Shown here in pieces: positions 9,635-17,925 of a stretch of DNA of 64,000 nt. The translations under genes were made by a program, and so were the position numbers. The first letter of the stretch is position 1. Each line of letters begins with the position of its first letter. The notes under the pieces are model-generated. The model was given only the letters and a program-made list of their open reading frames with translations. It was not told the DNA's origin and made no database searches. Source of the DNA: CAZGNZ01 sp964527215 (lineage in GTDB: Bacteria; Fidelibacterota; Marinisomatia; SCGC-AAA003-L08; JACNLC01). Location of the stretch: assembly GCA_964527215.1 (NCBI GenBank), contig CAZGNZ010000004.1:62001-126000 (forward strand), in the 5' to 3' direction.

Positions 9635-9768
9635 GAATCCGCCAGTGGGCGGATTTTTAATCCGTCTCCTGACTGACGAGTGTAACTGGGTGCATTCCCC
9701 GCCGCTTGTTGATAATCCGCCATTTGGCGGGTTTTTAATCCGCTAGCTGACGGGCGCGGAAATTCATT
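9635..9768 (+). repeat. REP-like palindromic repeat, two adjacent copies
   Basis: The first copy (9635-9710) begins with a hairpin, AATCCGCC / GGCGGATT, directly followed by TTTTTAA, then CTCCTGACTGACGAG and ends CCCCGCCGCTTG. The second (9711-9768) repeats the hairpin as ATCCGCC / GGCGGGT plus TTTTTAA, and ends with the CTGACGGGCG...GAAATTCATTG end of the other variant. Related copies occur at 12915, 24323, 33322, 36817, 38581, 49694 and 61632. The hairpin plus T-run just after the GH29 stop would serve as an intrinsic terminator. Confidence 0.75.
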
Positions 9769-9791
9769 GATGAAATCAGGTTTCAGCCTGT

Positions 9792-10160
9792 TTATGCCAA
9801 TTCCATATCACGGAATATTTCATCCACTCGCACCGGTTTCTGAAGAATCCCTGCCAGTTTGATATTCCCAAGATTCTTTCTCAGTAATTTCGGATCATGT
9901 CCTGTCATAAACATGATTGGGATAGGCTGCTGACGATTAATCTGTTCTGCAGCAGCGATCCCGTCCAGTTTTCCGGCCAGTCCGACATCCATTAAAATCA
10001 AGTCAGGGTGTTTCTCCAATGCAGTAGAGACCGCGTCTTCACCAGTGGCAACAGGACCCAGCACATGAACGTTCAGTCTCTTGAGCTCAAGTCGAATGCA
10101 CTCGGCAATGAGCAACTCATCCTCTACAATCAGGATACTGTTATATTTAAGTTTAGTCAT
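9792..10160 (-). CDS. Stand-alone response-regulator receiver protein
   Basis: A 122-residue single receiver domain with no output domain. The acidic pocket (VEDE, residues 12-15), phospho-acceptor Asp58 (LILMDVGL), conserved Thr (MFMTG) and Lys (LQKPV) are all present, so it should be phosphorylatable. Single-domain receivers of this CheY-like kind act as phosphorelay intermediates or regulate partner proteins. An in-frame start at 10244 would add 28 low-complexity residues, but the ATG at 10160 gives the standard receiver N-terminus and has GGAAAAAAAG upstream. No histidine kinase is adjacent; its partner lies elsewhere. Confidence 0.8.
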   Translation of the reverse strand: MTKLKYNSILIVEDELLIAECIRLELKRLNVHVLGPVATGEDAVSTALEKHPDLILMDVGLAGKLDGIAAAEQINRQQPIPIMFMTGHDPKLLRKNLGNIKLAGILQKPVRVDEIFRDMELA

Positions 10161-10600
10161 ATTCTTTTTTTCCGTCGTCTGCCTGTCTGTAAGCCGAAGA
10201 CACATAAATCCGGAGACAGAACAGACATGTGTGTCCGGGTACATTCCGCACGAACTGATATGAACTCCCGGAATCAGGGTTTGCCCTGGGATTCATTTCG
10301 CTTGACGAAAGTTTACCGCGCATCAATGTGCACAATAAAATCGCTCATCGCTGCCGTGTGTCGGTCCAGCGCATACTGGAAGGTCACCAGGTTCGAAGAG
10401 CGGGCGGACAAAGAACTTACCCTATTTCACCTCGGACTGAATAGAAAACAAGATATATACCAGTTTCATACATTGAGTTCCCCGATGCCGGTGGACCGCG
10501 AAATATACGACTTTTGACTATTATCCTGACAGCAGAACCGGGTTAATCCATTTACGATGTAAATTTGCAGCCGAATCGGACAGAGAAAAAGGAATATACA
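10161..10600. other. Intergenic region, no gene seen
   Basis: The region lies between the divergent receiver gene and the GH47 gene. Open frames here are short, overlap each other on both strands and resemble no family. It must contain both promoters, but I cannot point to convincing -35/-10 pairs. Confidence 0.4.
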
Positions 10601-11965
10601 GTGCTCTCAATATTTATCAATTCGGATGTGAATCAACAGAATCTCAGGAAATCTGATACGCCGCTGGCTGAAGAGATTGTGCATGAAACAAAACGAACCT
10701 GGGATTCCTACCGAAAATACGCCTGGGGACATGACGTACTGGCTCCGCTGTCAAAATCTTTTAAAGACTGGTATGAAGAGCCCCTTTACATTTCTCCCAT
10801 TGATGCGTACAGTACGCTGTTTATCATGGGATTACGCAGGGAGGCCGCTGAAATTGAAGAATATGTTGTACACAATCTGGACTTCGACAAGAATCTGGAT
10901 GCAAAAATATTTGAGGTAAACATTCGGATTCTGGGCGGATTGCTGTCCATGTATGAAATGTCAGCCAATGAGCGGATTCTTGAAAAAGCCCGGGACTTTG
11001 CCGACCGTATGCTTCCCGCCTTTGACACCCCGACCGGTATTCCGAGGTTCTGGGTCAATCTGAAAACCGGAGAATCCAGAGGCAGCCAGGTCAATACGGC
11101 TGAAGCAGCATCCTATGTTTTTGAAATGGGAATCTTGAGTTATTACACCCGGAATCCGAAATACTATCAGGCCGCAAAGAAGGCCACGCGCGCCGTGTTC
11201 AGCCGAAGGTTCGATCTCGATCTGGTGGGTGAAATGATCAATGTGGAATCCGGAGAATGGCTGTCACCGCACAGCCATATTTGTGCCGGTGTTGATTCAT
11301 ACTATGAATATCTCCTTAAAAGCGCACTGCTGCTGGGAGATGAGGAATTGCATCGCATGTGGGATGTCAGTATCAAAGCGATTCAGCAATATCTCAGGGA
11401 GTGGTTTGAGGATCATTTATGGTACGCACGGGTGGATATGAATACCGGAGAGCGGGTCAGCTCAGTGGTCACGCTGTATGACGCCTTTTTCCCTGCTGTA
11501 ATGGCGTTATCGGGTGATATAGGGAACGCTGCCGAATACGAGAAAACATGGAATTGGCTGTGGAGTCAGTACGAGCTGGAGCCCATGATTTATGATTACA
11601 AAAGCAGGAGCCTCAATCATCCGGTTTATGATTTGAATCCGGAGATTATGGAATCTGCCTATTATCTTTACAGTATCTCCGGAGACCTGGAATATCACCG
11701 AATGAATGAGCGGTTCTGGAAAGACATCAAAAAACACTGCCGGACAGAGGTGGGATTCACATCCATTGAAAATGTTGTAACCAAAAAAAGTAAAGACACT
11801 ATGCCGACCTTTTTCTTTGCAGAAACCCTGAAATATCTGTATTTGACATTTTCGCAGAGTGACCATGGCTGTCAATTCGGAGATGTCATATTCAGTACCG
11901 AGGCGCATCCCTTTCAACGAAAAAATTTCGATCACGGCAAAGCCAGGGAGACCCTTGGATTCTGA
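10601..11965 (+). CDS. GH47 class I alpha-mannosidase homologue
   Basis: A glycoside hydrolase family 47 protein, expected to cut alpha-1,2-linked mannose with inversion and to need calcium. The family pattern runs along the chain: SYRKYAWGHDVLAPLS near the N-terminus, then YSTLFIMGL, IRILGGLLSMYEMS, MLPAFDTPTGIPRFWVNL, GVDSYYEYLLK, LNPEIMESAYYLYSISGD, and the C-terminal FAETLKYLYLTFS...STEAHPF, whose Thr is the calcium ligand in characterised members. At about 454 residues it is a compact catalytic domain. There is no signal peptide, so a cytoplasmic location is predicted. The GTG at 10601 has AAAAGGAA upstream; a TTG at 10565 is less likely. GH47 is mostly eukaryotic and sparse in bacteria. 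Confidence 0.9.
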   Translation: MLSIFINSDVNQQNLRKSDTPLAEEIVHETKRTWDSYRKYAWGHDVLAPLSKSFKDWYEEPLYISPIDAYSTLFIMGLRREAAEIEEYVVHNLDFDKNLDAKIFEVNIRILGGLLSMYEMSANERILEKARDFADRMLPAFDTPTGIPRFWVNLKTGESRGSQVNTAEAASYVFEMGILSYYTRNPKYYQAAKKATRAVFSRRFDLDLVGEMINVESGEWLSPHSHICAGVDSYYEYLLKSALLLGDEELHRMWDVSIKAIQQYLREWFEDHLWYARVDMNTGERVSSVVTLYDAFFPAVMALSGDIGNAAEYEKTWNWLWSQYELEPMIYDYKSRSLNHPVYDLNPEIMESAYYLYSISGDLEYHRMNERFWKDIKKHCRTEVGFTSIENVVTKKSKDTMPTFFFAETLKYLYLTFSQSDHGCQFGDVIFSTEAHPFQRKNFDHGKARETLGF

Positions 11966-11995
11966 TTTGGGAATCCAAGTGCGTCCGGCGTAAAA

Positions 11996-12817
11996 ATGAC
12001 TGATTGTGACTTTCGAATTCCGTTTGCAGATTTTTCTGCGGGTACAGGTCCGATTGCAGCCTGTGCACTCCATAACGGACATCACATTCCGAAGGAAATT
12101 CTGCCGCTGATGTGTATTGGCGAGGAAGACCGGCTGCGTGAGGAAGATCCGTTTACCGGCAACTGGACCCGGTGTGCACCGACCAGGATAGTCGTGAACC
12201 GATCCCGATTCAGTGTTGACGTAAACCGAAGCCGCAACCGGGCGGTCTATCTTTGCCCGAAAGATGCCTGGGGTCTGAATATTTGGAAGAAGCCGCCTTC
12301 AGACGATGTTATTGAGGCTGCACTGAGCGAGTATGATGCCTTTTACCTGACTTTACAGAAATTGCTGGATGGGATTCTGCGCACCCATCCCCGTTTTATC
12401 CTGCTGGATCTTCATTCCTATAATTACCGGAGAAACGGACCCGCCGGCCCACCGGCAGACAGAAATCACAATCCGGATGTCAATTTCGGGACCCGGGCAA
12501 TGGACCGGACTTGCTGGGAAAATGTCGTGGATCGCGCAATGTCCGAACTTCGTCGATTATCATTCAACGGCAGGCATCTGGATGTTCGGGAGAACGTCAG
12601 ATTTCCCGGCGGACATATCTGCCGCTGGGTTCAGGCCCGTTATGGCAGCAGAGGTTGCGTTTTGGCAATTGAGTTCAGAAAATTTTTTATGGATGAGTGG
12701 ACCGGAGCAGTGATTCCGGAAAAATACCGGTTGATTCTGCCGGCTTTGAAAAAAATGGCAGAAAGCATAGAGGATGCGCTCAACTGCGGTTCATTTCCCA
12801 ATGAACCGGCTGGTTAA
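11996..12817 (+). CDS. N-formylglutamate amidohydrolase family protein
   Basis: A zinc-type hydrolase of the N-formylglutamate amidohydrolase (PF05013) family, which releases formate from N-formylglutamate in histidine catabolism or cleaves related amides. The family motifs are visible: ALHNGHHIP near residue 23, DLHSYNYRR (metal-site Asp/His) at about 138, and GGHICRWVQARYGSRGCVLAIEFRKFFMDEW near the C-terminus. The length of 273 residues is normal. It starts 30 bp after the GH47 gene and is probably cotranscribed. No hut genes are nearby, so the substrate may differ; members of this family are often annotated beyond histidine degradation. Confidence 0.8.
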   Translation: MTDCDFRIPFADFSAGTGPIAACALHNGHHIPKEILPLMCIGEEDRLREEDPFTGNWTRCAPTRIVVNRSRFSVDVNRSRNRAVYLCPKDAWGLNIWKKPPSDDVIEAALSEYDAFYLTLQKLLDGILRTHPRFILLDLHSYNYRRNGPAGPPADRNHNPDVNFGTRAMDRTCWENVVDRAMSELRRLSFNGRHLDVRENVRFPGGHICRWVQARYGSRGCVLAIEFRKFFMDEWTGAVIPEKYRLILPALKKMAESIEDALNCGSFPNEPAG

Positions 12818-12914
12818 TGCAGGATAAACTGATCGGCAGCTGAAAGGCCGGTCCGCGGTCCGGTTTTCCGGCAAAATCTCATTCCTTGATGAAGACTTAA
12901 AGATGCGTTGCTGC

Positions 12915-13007
12915 AATGATTTTCCCTGTCCGTCAGCTGACGGGACGGTGCATCAGTCAGCGATCGGATCATTATATATGTCGCCGCAACGCCAACTGGC
13001 GGATTCA
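12915..13007 (-). repeat. REP-like palindromic repeat (variant II, reversed)
   Basis: Read on the minus strand, it begins GAATCCGCCAGTTGGCG at 13007 and ends CCGTCCCGTCAGCTGACGG near 12926. The middle, about 45 bases, matches the copies at 33322 and 38581 loosely. It lies between the convergent amidohydrolase and SDR genes. Confidence 0.7.
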
Positions 13008-13015
13008 GAAGAAAT

Positions 13016-13831
13016 CTACATCACGGCATTCAGTATTCTGTCATATATCCGGTCACCCAGCCATTTCCGCAAGAATATAACCGGTTTTGCCATATAACCT
13101 TTGGCATATCTGATTTTAGGTCGGGACGTTGTGACCGATTTCAGGATGATCTTTCCGATAACTTCCGGTTTCGTGAGCTGGTCTGAAGCATACATTTTTC
13201 CAAGGTTGTCGGCAATTTTCACTGCCGGTCCGGCATATGCACCGCTTCCGGAAGTTTTTTTCAGATTTTCCGTGGCAATCTGCCCCCAGGGCGTCTTAAT
13301 CCCGCCGGGTTCAACAATGATGACATCAATCCCAAACGGTTTGACTTCATTTCGAAGACAGTCTGACCATCCTTCAAGGGCATGCTTGGTGGCATGGTAC
13401 CAAGCCCCAAACAGAGTGTATATCTTCCCGCCCATTGATGAGATGTTAACAATTTTGCCGAATTGATTGGCCCGCATTCCCGGAAGTACCAGCTGTGTGA
13501 GACGAGCCAAGCCAAAAATATTAACCTCAAACTGTCGTCGGGCTTCAGCAATGGGTACATCCTCAACTGCACCGTAGGAACCGTATCCGGCGTTGTTTAC
13601 CAGAACATCCAAACGGCCTTCATTTTTCATGATCGTGTTCACACAGTTCACAATGGATTCGTCTTCAGTGATATCCATGGCGATGACTGAGATGCCGCGG
13701 CGTTCCAGTTCCTTCATTTTTTCAATCCGTCTGGCGGCACCGTAAACAATAAACCCATTCTGATGCAGCAGTACGGCGGCGGATTCACCGATCCCGGAAG
13801 ATGCACCTGTAACCAAAGCTACCTTTTTCAT
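13016..13831 (-). CDS. Short-chain dehydrogenase/reductase (SDR)
   Basis: A classical SDR oxidoreductase of 271 residues. The Rossmann nucleotide motif TGASSGIGESAA is at the N-terminus (about 8-19), followed by the structural NNAGYG motif (about 87-92), the catalytic Ser in NISSMGG, and the YxxxK pair in WYHATKHALEGWSDCL. Arg residues after the second strand (YGAARRIEKM) suggest NADP preference. The closest named relatives would be retinol/3-oxoacyl-ACP-type reductases; the substrate is not determinable. The ATG has GGAGTAAC upstream. It stands alone on its strand, between a REP-like repeat and a regulatory intergenic region. Confidence 0.88.
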   Translation of the reverse strand: MKKVALVTGASSGIGESAAVLLHQNGFIVYGAARRIEKMKELERRGISVIAMDITEDESIVNCVNTIMKNEGRLDVLVNNAGYGSYGAVEDVPIAEARRQFEVNIFGLARLTQLVLPGMRANQFGKIVNISSMGGKIYTLFGAWYHATKHALEGWSDCLRNEVKPFGIDVIIVEPGGIKTPWGQIATENLKKTSGSGAYAGPAVKIADNLGKMYASDQLTKPEVIGKIILKSVTTSRPKIRYAKGYMAKPVIFLRKWLGDRIYDRILNAVM

Positions 13832-14224
13832 TGTTACTCCCTGTTCTTCTGAATTATTTACGAGAAGTGGTTCGTGTAGATAAATCCGTTTCCAATACAG
13901 TCACATCAATTTGCCCTGACTGCCTGGTGGGCCAGCCCTCAAACGGTATCTGCCGGAAACAGGGTTCACGGTGATGTGATTGATTTATCACACGCGGTAA
14001 ATTAACAGGTTTCTCCGTTTCCCGGAAACAGCAGGATGCACCCCTCAATAAGCAGAAGACGCCGTTGTTGTGAGGCAGTATGAAATAAGCAGCGAAACTG
14101 AATATTTTTCCGAAAGATTTGAGATAATAAATGACCCATGCTGAAAAATGACTGGAATGCTTAAATTTACCAACAGGTTTCTGCACAATAAACACCTGCT
14201 TCGGCAGGGAATTCAATCACCCTC
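13832..14224. other. Intergenic region with an 18-bp palindrome
   Basis: The gap lies between the divergent SDR gene and the NarX-type kinase gene. A perfect inverted repeat, TGTGAT-TGATTT-ATCACA, lies at 13975-13992. It resembles CRP/FNR-superfamily sites but has a spacer two bases longer than the CRP consensus. It could serve either gene. No gene is seen here. Confidence 0.35.
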
Positions 14225-15205
14225 ATGTCACTGAAAATTGCTCTAATATTATCTGTTCTGCTGCAGTCTATCACCGCAATTATTGCCATCACCCTGATCA
14301 GGAGTACCAAAAAAAACACCGGCTGGTGGCTGATTTCCGGCGGATTTCTTTTAATGGCCATTCGAAGAATCCTGGAATTACTGACAGTCACATCCCAGGA
14401 CGGCAGAATGGGCATGCTGCTGTTCAACAGCTGGATCGGCGTCCTGATTTCCGTGATAATGCTGTTCAGTCTGTTGTTTATCCGCCATATTTTCAATATA
14501 CAGAAACGGCTGGATAAACTGAAAAAGCAGCAGGAGACCGTGGTGTTCTCCGCGATCATTCAGACCGAAGAAAAGGAAAGACAGAATTTTGCCAAGGAGC
14601 TTCATGATGGGCTCGGTCCGCTTCTGTCTTCACTGAAAATGGCTATCTCCGTCAACGGCAGAAATGGAAAATCCGATCAGCCGAATAAAATGATGAGCCA
14701 TATGAAAACCCTGATAGATGAATCCGTAACATCACTGCGGGAAATTTCCAACAAGCTCAGTCCCCATGTTCTGAATAATTTTGGTCTGTTGAAGGCCGTC
14801 CGGTCATTTATTCAGAAACTCAATATAGTCCACGGACCCAAGATCACCATTAACAGCAATCTGGATGATGCCAGGCTGCCTTTCAATATTGAAGTCGTTC
14901 TGTATCGTGTGCTCTGTGAACTGTTAAATAATACATTGAAGCATGCCGGCGCCCATAATGTGTACATTGACCTGATGAAACATGAGAACGAGATCAGTCT
15001 GCAGTACATAGATGACGGAGTGGGATTTGAACCGGAACTGACGCAGACAGAAAAGGTGAGTATGGGGCATTCAAACATTCAATCCAGAGTAAAATCCATT
15101 GGAGGATCCATTGATATGTTCACCGCTCCGGGAGAAGGGATTCGAGTGAACATTCATGTTGATACCGGAAACTATGAGACAGTTATCGATCACAGTCGTA
15201 GATGA
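14225..15205 (+). CDS. NarX/DegS-type sensor histidine kinase
   Basis: A membrane histidine kinase with a HisKA_3 dimerisation domain. Residues 1-90 hold three hydrophobic segments with very short loops, so it probably senses a signal within the membrane or through a partner. A coiled coil (about 90-118) leads into the H-box EEKERQNFAKELHDGLGP, with His127 as the phospho-acceptor. The HATPase part shows the N-box (LCELLNNTLKHAGA) and the glycine motif (DDGVGFEPEL ... SMGHSNIQSRVKSIGG). The gene overlaps the NarL-type regulator that follows, its cognate partner. It lies directly upstream of the phosphate-transport operon, although no PhoR/PhoB-type pair is present. Confidence 0.9.
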   Translation: MSLKIALILSVLLQSITAIIAITLIRSTKKNTGWWLISGGFLLMAIRRILELLTVTSQDGRMGMLLFNSWIGVLISVIMLFSLLFIRHIFNIQKRLDKLKKQQETVVFSAIIQTEEKERQNFAKELHDGLGPLLSSLKMAISVNGRNGKSDQPNKMMSHMKTLIDESVTSLREISNKLSPHVLNNFGLLKAVRSFIQKLNIVHGPKITINSNLDDARLPFNIEVVLYRVLCELLNNTLKHAGAHNVYIDLMKHENEISLQYIDDGVGFEPELTQTEKVSMGHSNIQSRVKSIGGSIDMFTAPGEGIRVNIHVDTGNYETVIDHSRR

Positions 15206-15815
15206 TCACCGGCTGTTCAGAGAAGGTCTGAGATTGCTGCTGCAGACAATCCCGTTTATCGGGGATGTGACAGAAGCGGCTGACGGATTGATGTTTCTGC
15301 AGCTCCTGGCAGATCATCATCCGGATCTGGTGTTTATGGATATTGACATGCCCAAACTGAACGGAATTGAAACCACCCGAAAGGCACTTGAGATTCACCC
15401 GGAAATGAAAGTCATTGCGCTGTCAATGCATGGAGACAATGATTACGTGGTTCAAATGATCAATGCCGGAGCAAAAGGATTCATATTGAAAAATACCGGA
15501 ATAGAGGAGGTTGAAGAAGCCATTCGGCAGGTAAATATGGGTGAAAACTACTTTGCCGATGATATTTTCTCCGGGTTGATCAGCAATATCCAAAATTCAC
15601 GGAGTGCAAAATATCCTGGCGGATTAAGTGCCCGGGAGGTGGAAATTCTCTGCCACATCTGCAAAGGCATGTCAAACCAGGAAATTGCCGGCTCCCTGTT
15701 CATCAGCAGGCGGACAGTTGAAAAGCATCGGGAAAACCTGATGACAAAAACAAAAACACGAAATACTGCCGAACTGGTCATTTTCGCCATTAAAAGAGGC
15801 ATTATCGATATTTAA
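15174..15815 (+). CDS. NarL/FixJ-family response regulator (LuxR HTH)
   Basis: A two-domain transcription regulator. The receiver (about 1-120) has the acidic pair VDDHR at its start, phospho-acceptor Asp56 (LVFMDIDMPK), conserved Thr/Ser in IALSMHG and Lys in GFILKN. The C-terminal LuxR-type helix-turn-helix (about 150-210) reads LSAREVEILCHICKGMSNQE ... RRTVEKHRENLM. The ATG at 15174 gives the usual start (MRQLSITVVDDHR) and overlaps the kinase gene by 32 bases; a start at 15156 is possible. It pairs with the kinase just upstream. Targets are unknown. Confidence 0.92.
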   Translation: MRQLSITVVDDHRLFREGLRLLLQTIPFIGDVTEAADGLMFLQLLADHHPDLVFMDIDMPKLNGIETTRKALEIHPEMKVIALSMHGDNDYVVQMINAGAKGFILKNTGIEEVEEAIRQVNMGENYFADDIFSGLISNIQNSRSAKYPGGLSAREVEILCHICKGMSNQEIAGSLFISRRTVEKHRENLMTKTKTRNTAELVIFAIKRGIIDI

Positions 15816-15911
15816 ATTCAGGTCGTGCGGAAAGCCGGGATATCTAACCTGGTGCCTGACGGCGGTTGAGAGCAATTCCAGTGAGACCGGACATATTCGT
15901 TAAGTAATAAT

Positions 15912-15969
15912 ACGTATCAGTTCGTAGTAACACGTATTTATATATAATTGTAATTATTTGCTTTATAAT
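15912..15969 (+). promoter_or_regulatory. Candidate activator box and promoter of the pst operon
   Basis: CGTAT, CGTAG and CGTAT occur at 15913, 15923 and 15933, spaced exactly 10 bp, one helical turn. About 25 bp further is a consensus -10, TATAAT (15964-15969), with only TATATA at the -35 position. Direct repeats in helical phase overlapping a weak -35 are the layout used by PhoB/OmpR-family activators; the actual Pho-box sequence of other bacteria is not matched. pstS begins 128 bp downstream of the -10. The activator is unknown. Confidence 0.45.
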
Positions 15970-16097
15970 GTATCCCCCTCCTTCCTAATTTGTCCGTGAC
16001 CAATCAGAGGGCAGTTGATGCTGTACGATCGGTGAACCTCTATCCCATCAAGCCGAAGGCAGACATGCTCTTCTGAAATTCGAAACCGGAGATATCC

Positions 16098-17048
16098 ATG
16101 AAACGATTCTGCAGCCTGTTTACGTTTTTTTCGCTGCTTTTATTGCTAGCCTGCACGTCAGAGCAGAAGCGGCAAAGCACCATTAGTTTGTCCGGTGCAT
16201 TTGCGCTGTATCCCATGGCGGTCAAATGGTCGGAGGAGTACAAAGTACTGCATCCGGAAATCCGGTTCAATATTTCAGCGGGCGGTGCCGGCAAGGGAAT
16301 GGCGGATGCGCTGGCGGGTACGGTGGATCTGGGTATGTTTTCCCGCGAAATCACCCGCCAAGAACTGGACCAGGGGGTCTGGTGGGTGGGATTGGTCACG
16401 GATGCGGTACTGCCGACCATTAGCAGTGGAAATCCGTTTTTGGATCAAATCAAACAGTATGGAATGACCCGAGATGATTTCAGGTCCATATTTTTTTCAA
16501 CCAGTATTGTCACATGGGGGGAAGCAGTTGGAATACGCGGACTTCGGCAGCCAACAGTCTATACCCGTTCGGATGCCTGCGGTGCGGCTGGCACATGGGC
16601 GAAATACCTGGGAGGAAAACAGGAAAACCTGAACGGGATCGGAATTTTCAGTGATCCGGGACTGGCAGATGCCGTCAGCAAAGATCCGCTGGGAATTGCC
16701 TACAACAATACCATTTACGTGTATGATATCAAAACCGGATCAAAGCGGCCCGGGATTGAAGTCATTCCCATTGACCTGAACGGCAACGGGAAAATTGATG
16801 CGGATGAGGATTTTTATCAAACGTTTGATGATGTCCTTGGGGCTATTGGAGACGGCCGCTATCCGTCTCCGCCGGCCCGCGAACTGTATTTTGTTTCGGC
16901 CGGAAAACCGGAAAAACAATCAGTGCTGGATTTCATCTGCTGGGTGCTGACGGAAGGTCAGCAGTTTGTCCGTGAAGCGGGGTATGTGCCCATCACGCCG
17001 GAAAAACTGGAAGGATACCGCGAGAATGTGGGCTGTTCGAATCATTAA
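16098..17048 (+). CDS. pstS: Phosphate ABC transporter substrate-binding lipoprotein PstS
   Basis: The phosphate-capture component of the Pst uptake system, anchored as a lipoprotein. The signal peptide ends in the lipobox LLLLAC with Cys19. The mature protein begins with the PstS pattern ISLSGAFALYPMAVKW, followed by the phosphate-contacting SAGGAGKGMADALAG and DLGMFSREI. TRSDACGAAGTWAKYL corresponds to the second phosphate-binding loop. At 316 residues it is normal. GGAG precedes the ATG. It is the first gene of pstSCAB and overlaps pstC by 23 bases. Confidence 0.93.
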   Translation: MKRFCSLFTFFSLLLLLACTSEQKRQSTISLSGAFALYPMAVKWSEEYKVLHPEIRFNISAGGAGKGMADALAGTVDLGMFSREITRQELDQGVWWVGLVTDAVLPTISSGNPFLDQIKQYGMTRDDFRSIFFSTSIVTWGEAVGIRGLRQPTVYTRSDACGAAGTWAKYLGGKQENLNGIGIFSDPGLADAVSKDPLGIAYNNTIYVYDIKTGSKRPGIEVIPIDLNGNGKIDADEDFYQTFDDVLGAIGDGRYPSPPARELYFVSAGKPEKQSVLDFICWVLTEGQQFVREAGYVPITPEKLEGYRENVGCSNH

Positions 17049-17925
17049 CCGAAGGTTATTAAATGATTTGATCTGCAGAATCATGATGGGTGCGGCTCTG
17101 GCTCTTGTGCTGGCGCTGCCGGTCATCATCGGCTTCGCGCTGTATGCAAAAGCCCGACCGCTGATTGAAACCAAGGCCCTTGGAGATCTGCTTCTGTCGT
17201 CGGAATGGCTTCCTTCGGAAAGACAGTTTGGGTTCTGGCCGTTTATTCGAAGTTCAATGTATGTCACACTCCTGTCTTTTGTGTTTGCTGCGCCGATCTG
17301 CCTGCTGGCTGCCGTGCATCTGACACAGTTTGGGTCACGAAGACTGCTGAACATGATGTATCCGGTGATTGACATTCTGGCCGGTCTCCCGTCAGTGATA
17401 TACGGTGTGTGCGGGGTTCTTATTATCGTACCGTTCATCAAGAATTTTCTGGCACCGGCTCTGGGAATTCCCACATCGGGATATACGGTTTTGGCAGGCG
17501 GGATTGTGCTTGCTGTCATGTGTATCCCGTACATGCTCAACATGCTGATTGAAATATTCAGCACCGTGCCGGTTAATCTGAAGGAGGCATCTCTTTCGCT
17601 GGGTGCCACCTACTGGCAGGCAGTAAAGCATGTGGTGATACGGAAAAGCATTCCGGGGGTAGTATCCGCCTTCGGACTGGGGCTGGCGAAAGCTTTTGGT
17701 GAGACGCTTGCTGTGATGATGGTGGTTGGAAATCAGATTCAGAGGGGTTGGAATCCCTTTCAGGCAGGGTACCCGCTGCCGGCGCTGATTGCAAATAATT
17801 ACGGAGAAATGCTGTCGATTCCGGACTATGATGCGGCTCTGATGTTTGCCGCTCTGCTGCTCTTGATTATTATTCTGCTCATGAATCTTGTTTTCAGAAT
17901 TTTCATCAGCCAGGTGGCAAAATGA
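17026..17925 (+). CDS. pstC: Phosphate ABC transporter permease PstC
   Basis: One of the two membrane subunits of the Pst transporter. About six transmembrane segments and the permease cytoplasmic EAA-type loop (LKEASLSLGATYWQAVKHV, about 185-203) are present, as are the family motifs DILAGLPSVIYGVCG and GLAKAFGETLAVMMVVGN. An upstream frame opens at 16966, but the ATG at 17026 gives a normal cytoplasmic start (MWAVRIINRRLL) with AAGGA upstream and a short overlap with pstS. It overlaps pstA by four bases. Confidence 0.92.
   Translation: MWAVRIINRRLLNDLICRIMMGAALALVLALPVIIGFALYAKARPLIETKALGDLLLSSEWLPSERQFGFWPFIRSSMYVTLLSFVFAAPICLLAAVHLTQFGSRRLLNMMYPVIDILAGLPSVIYGVCGVLIIVPFIKNFLAPALGIPTSGYTVLAGGIVLAVMCIPYMLNMLIEIFSTVPVNLKEASLSLGATYWQAVKHVVIRKSIPGVVSAFGLGLAKAFGETLAVMMVVGNQIQRGWNPFQAGYPLPALIANNYGEMLSIPDYDAALMFAALLLLIIILLMNLVFRIFISQVAK

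Noticed and set aside
9635..9768. Adjacent palindromic repeats as a possible CRISPR array
   Set aside because: Only two units, of unequal length, with no unique spacers of constant size, and sister copies scattered through the window.
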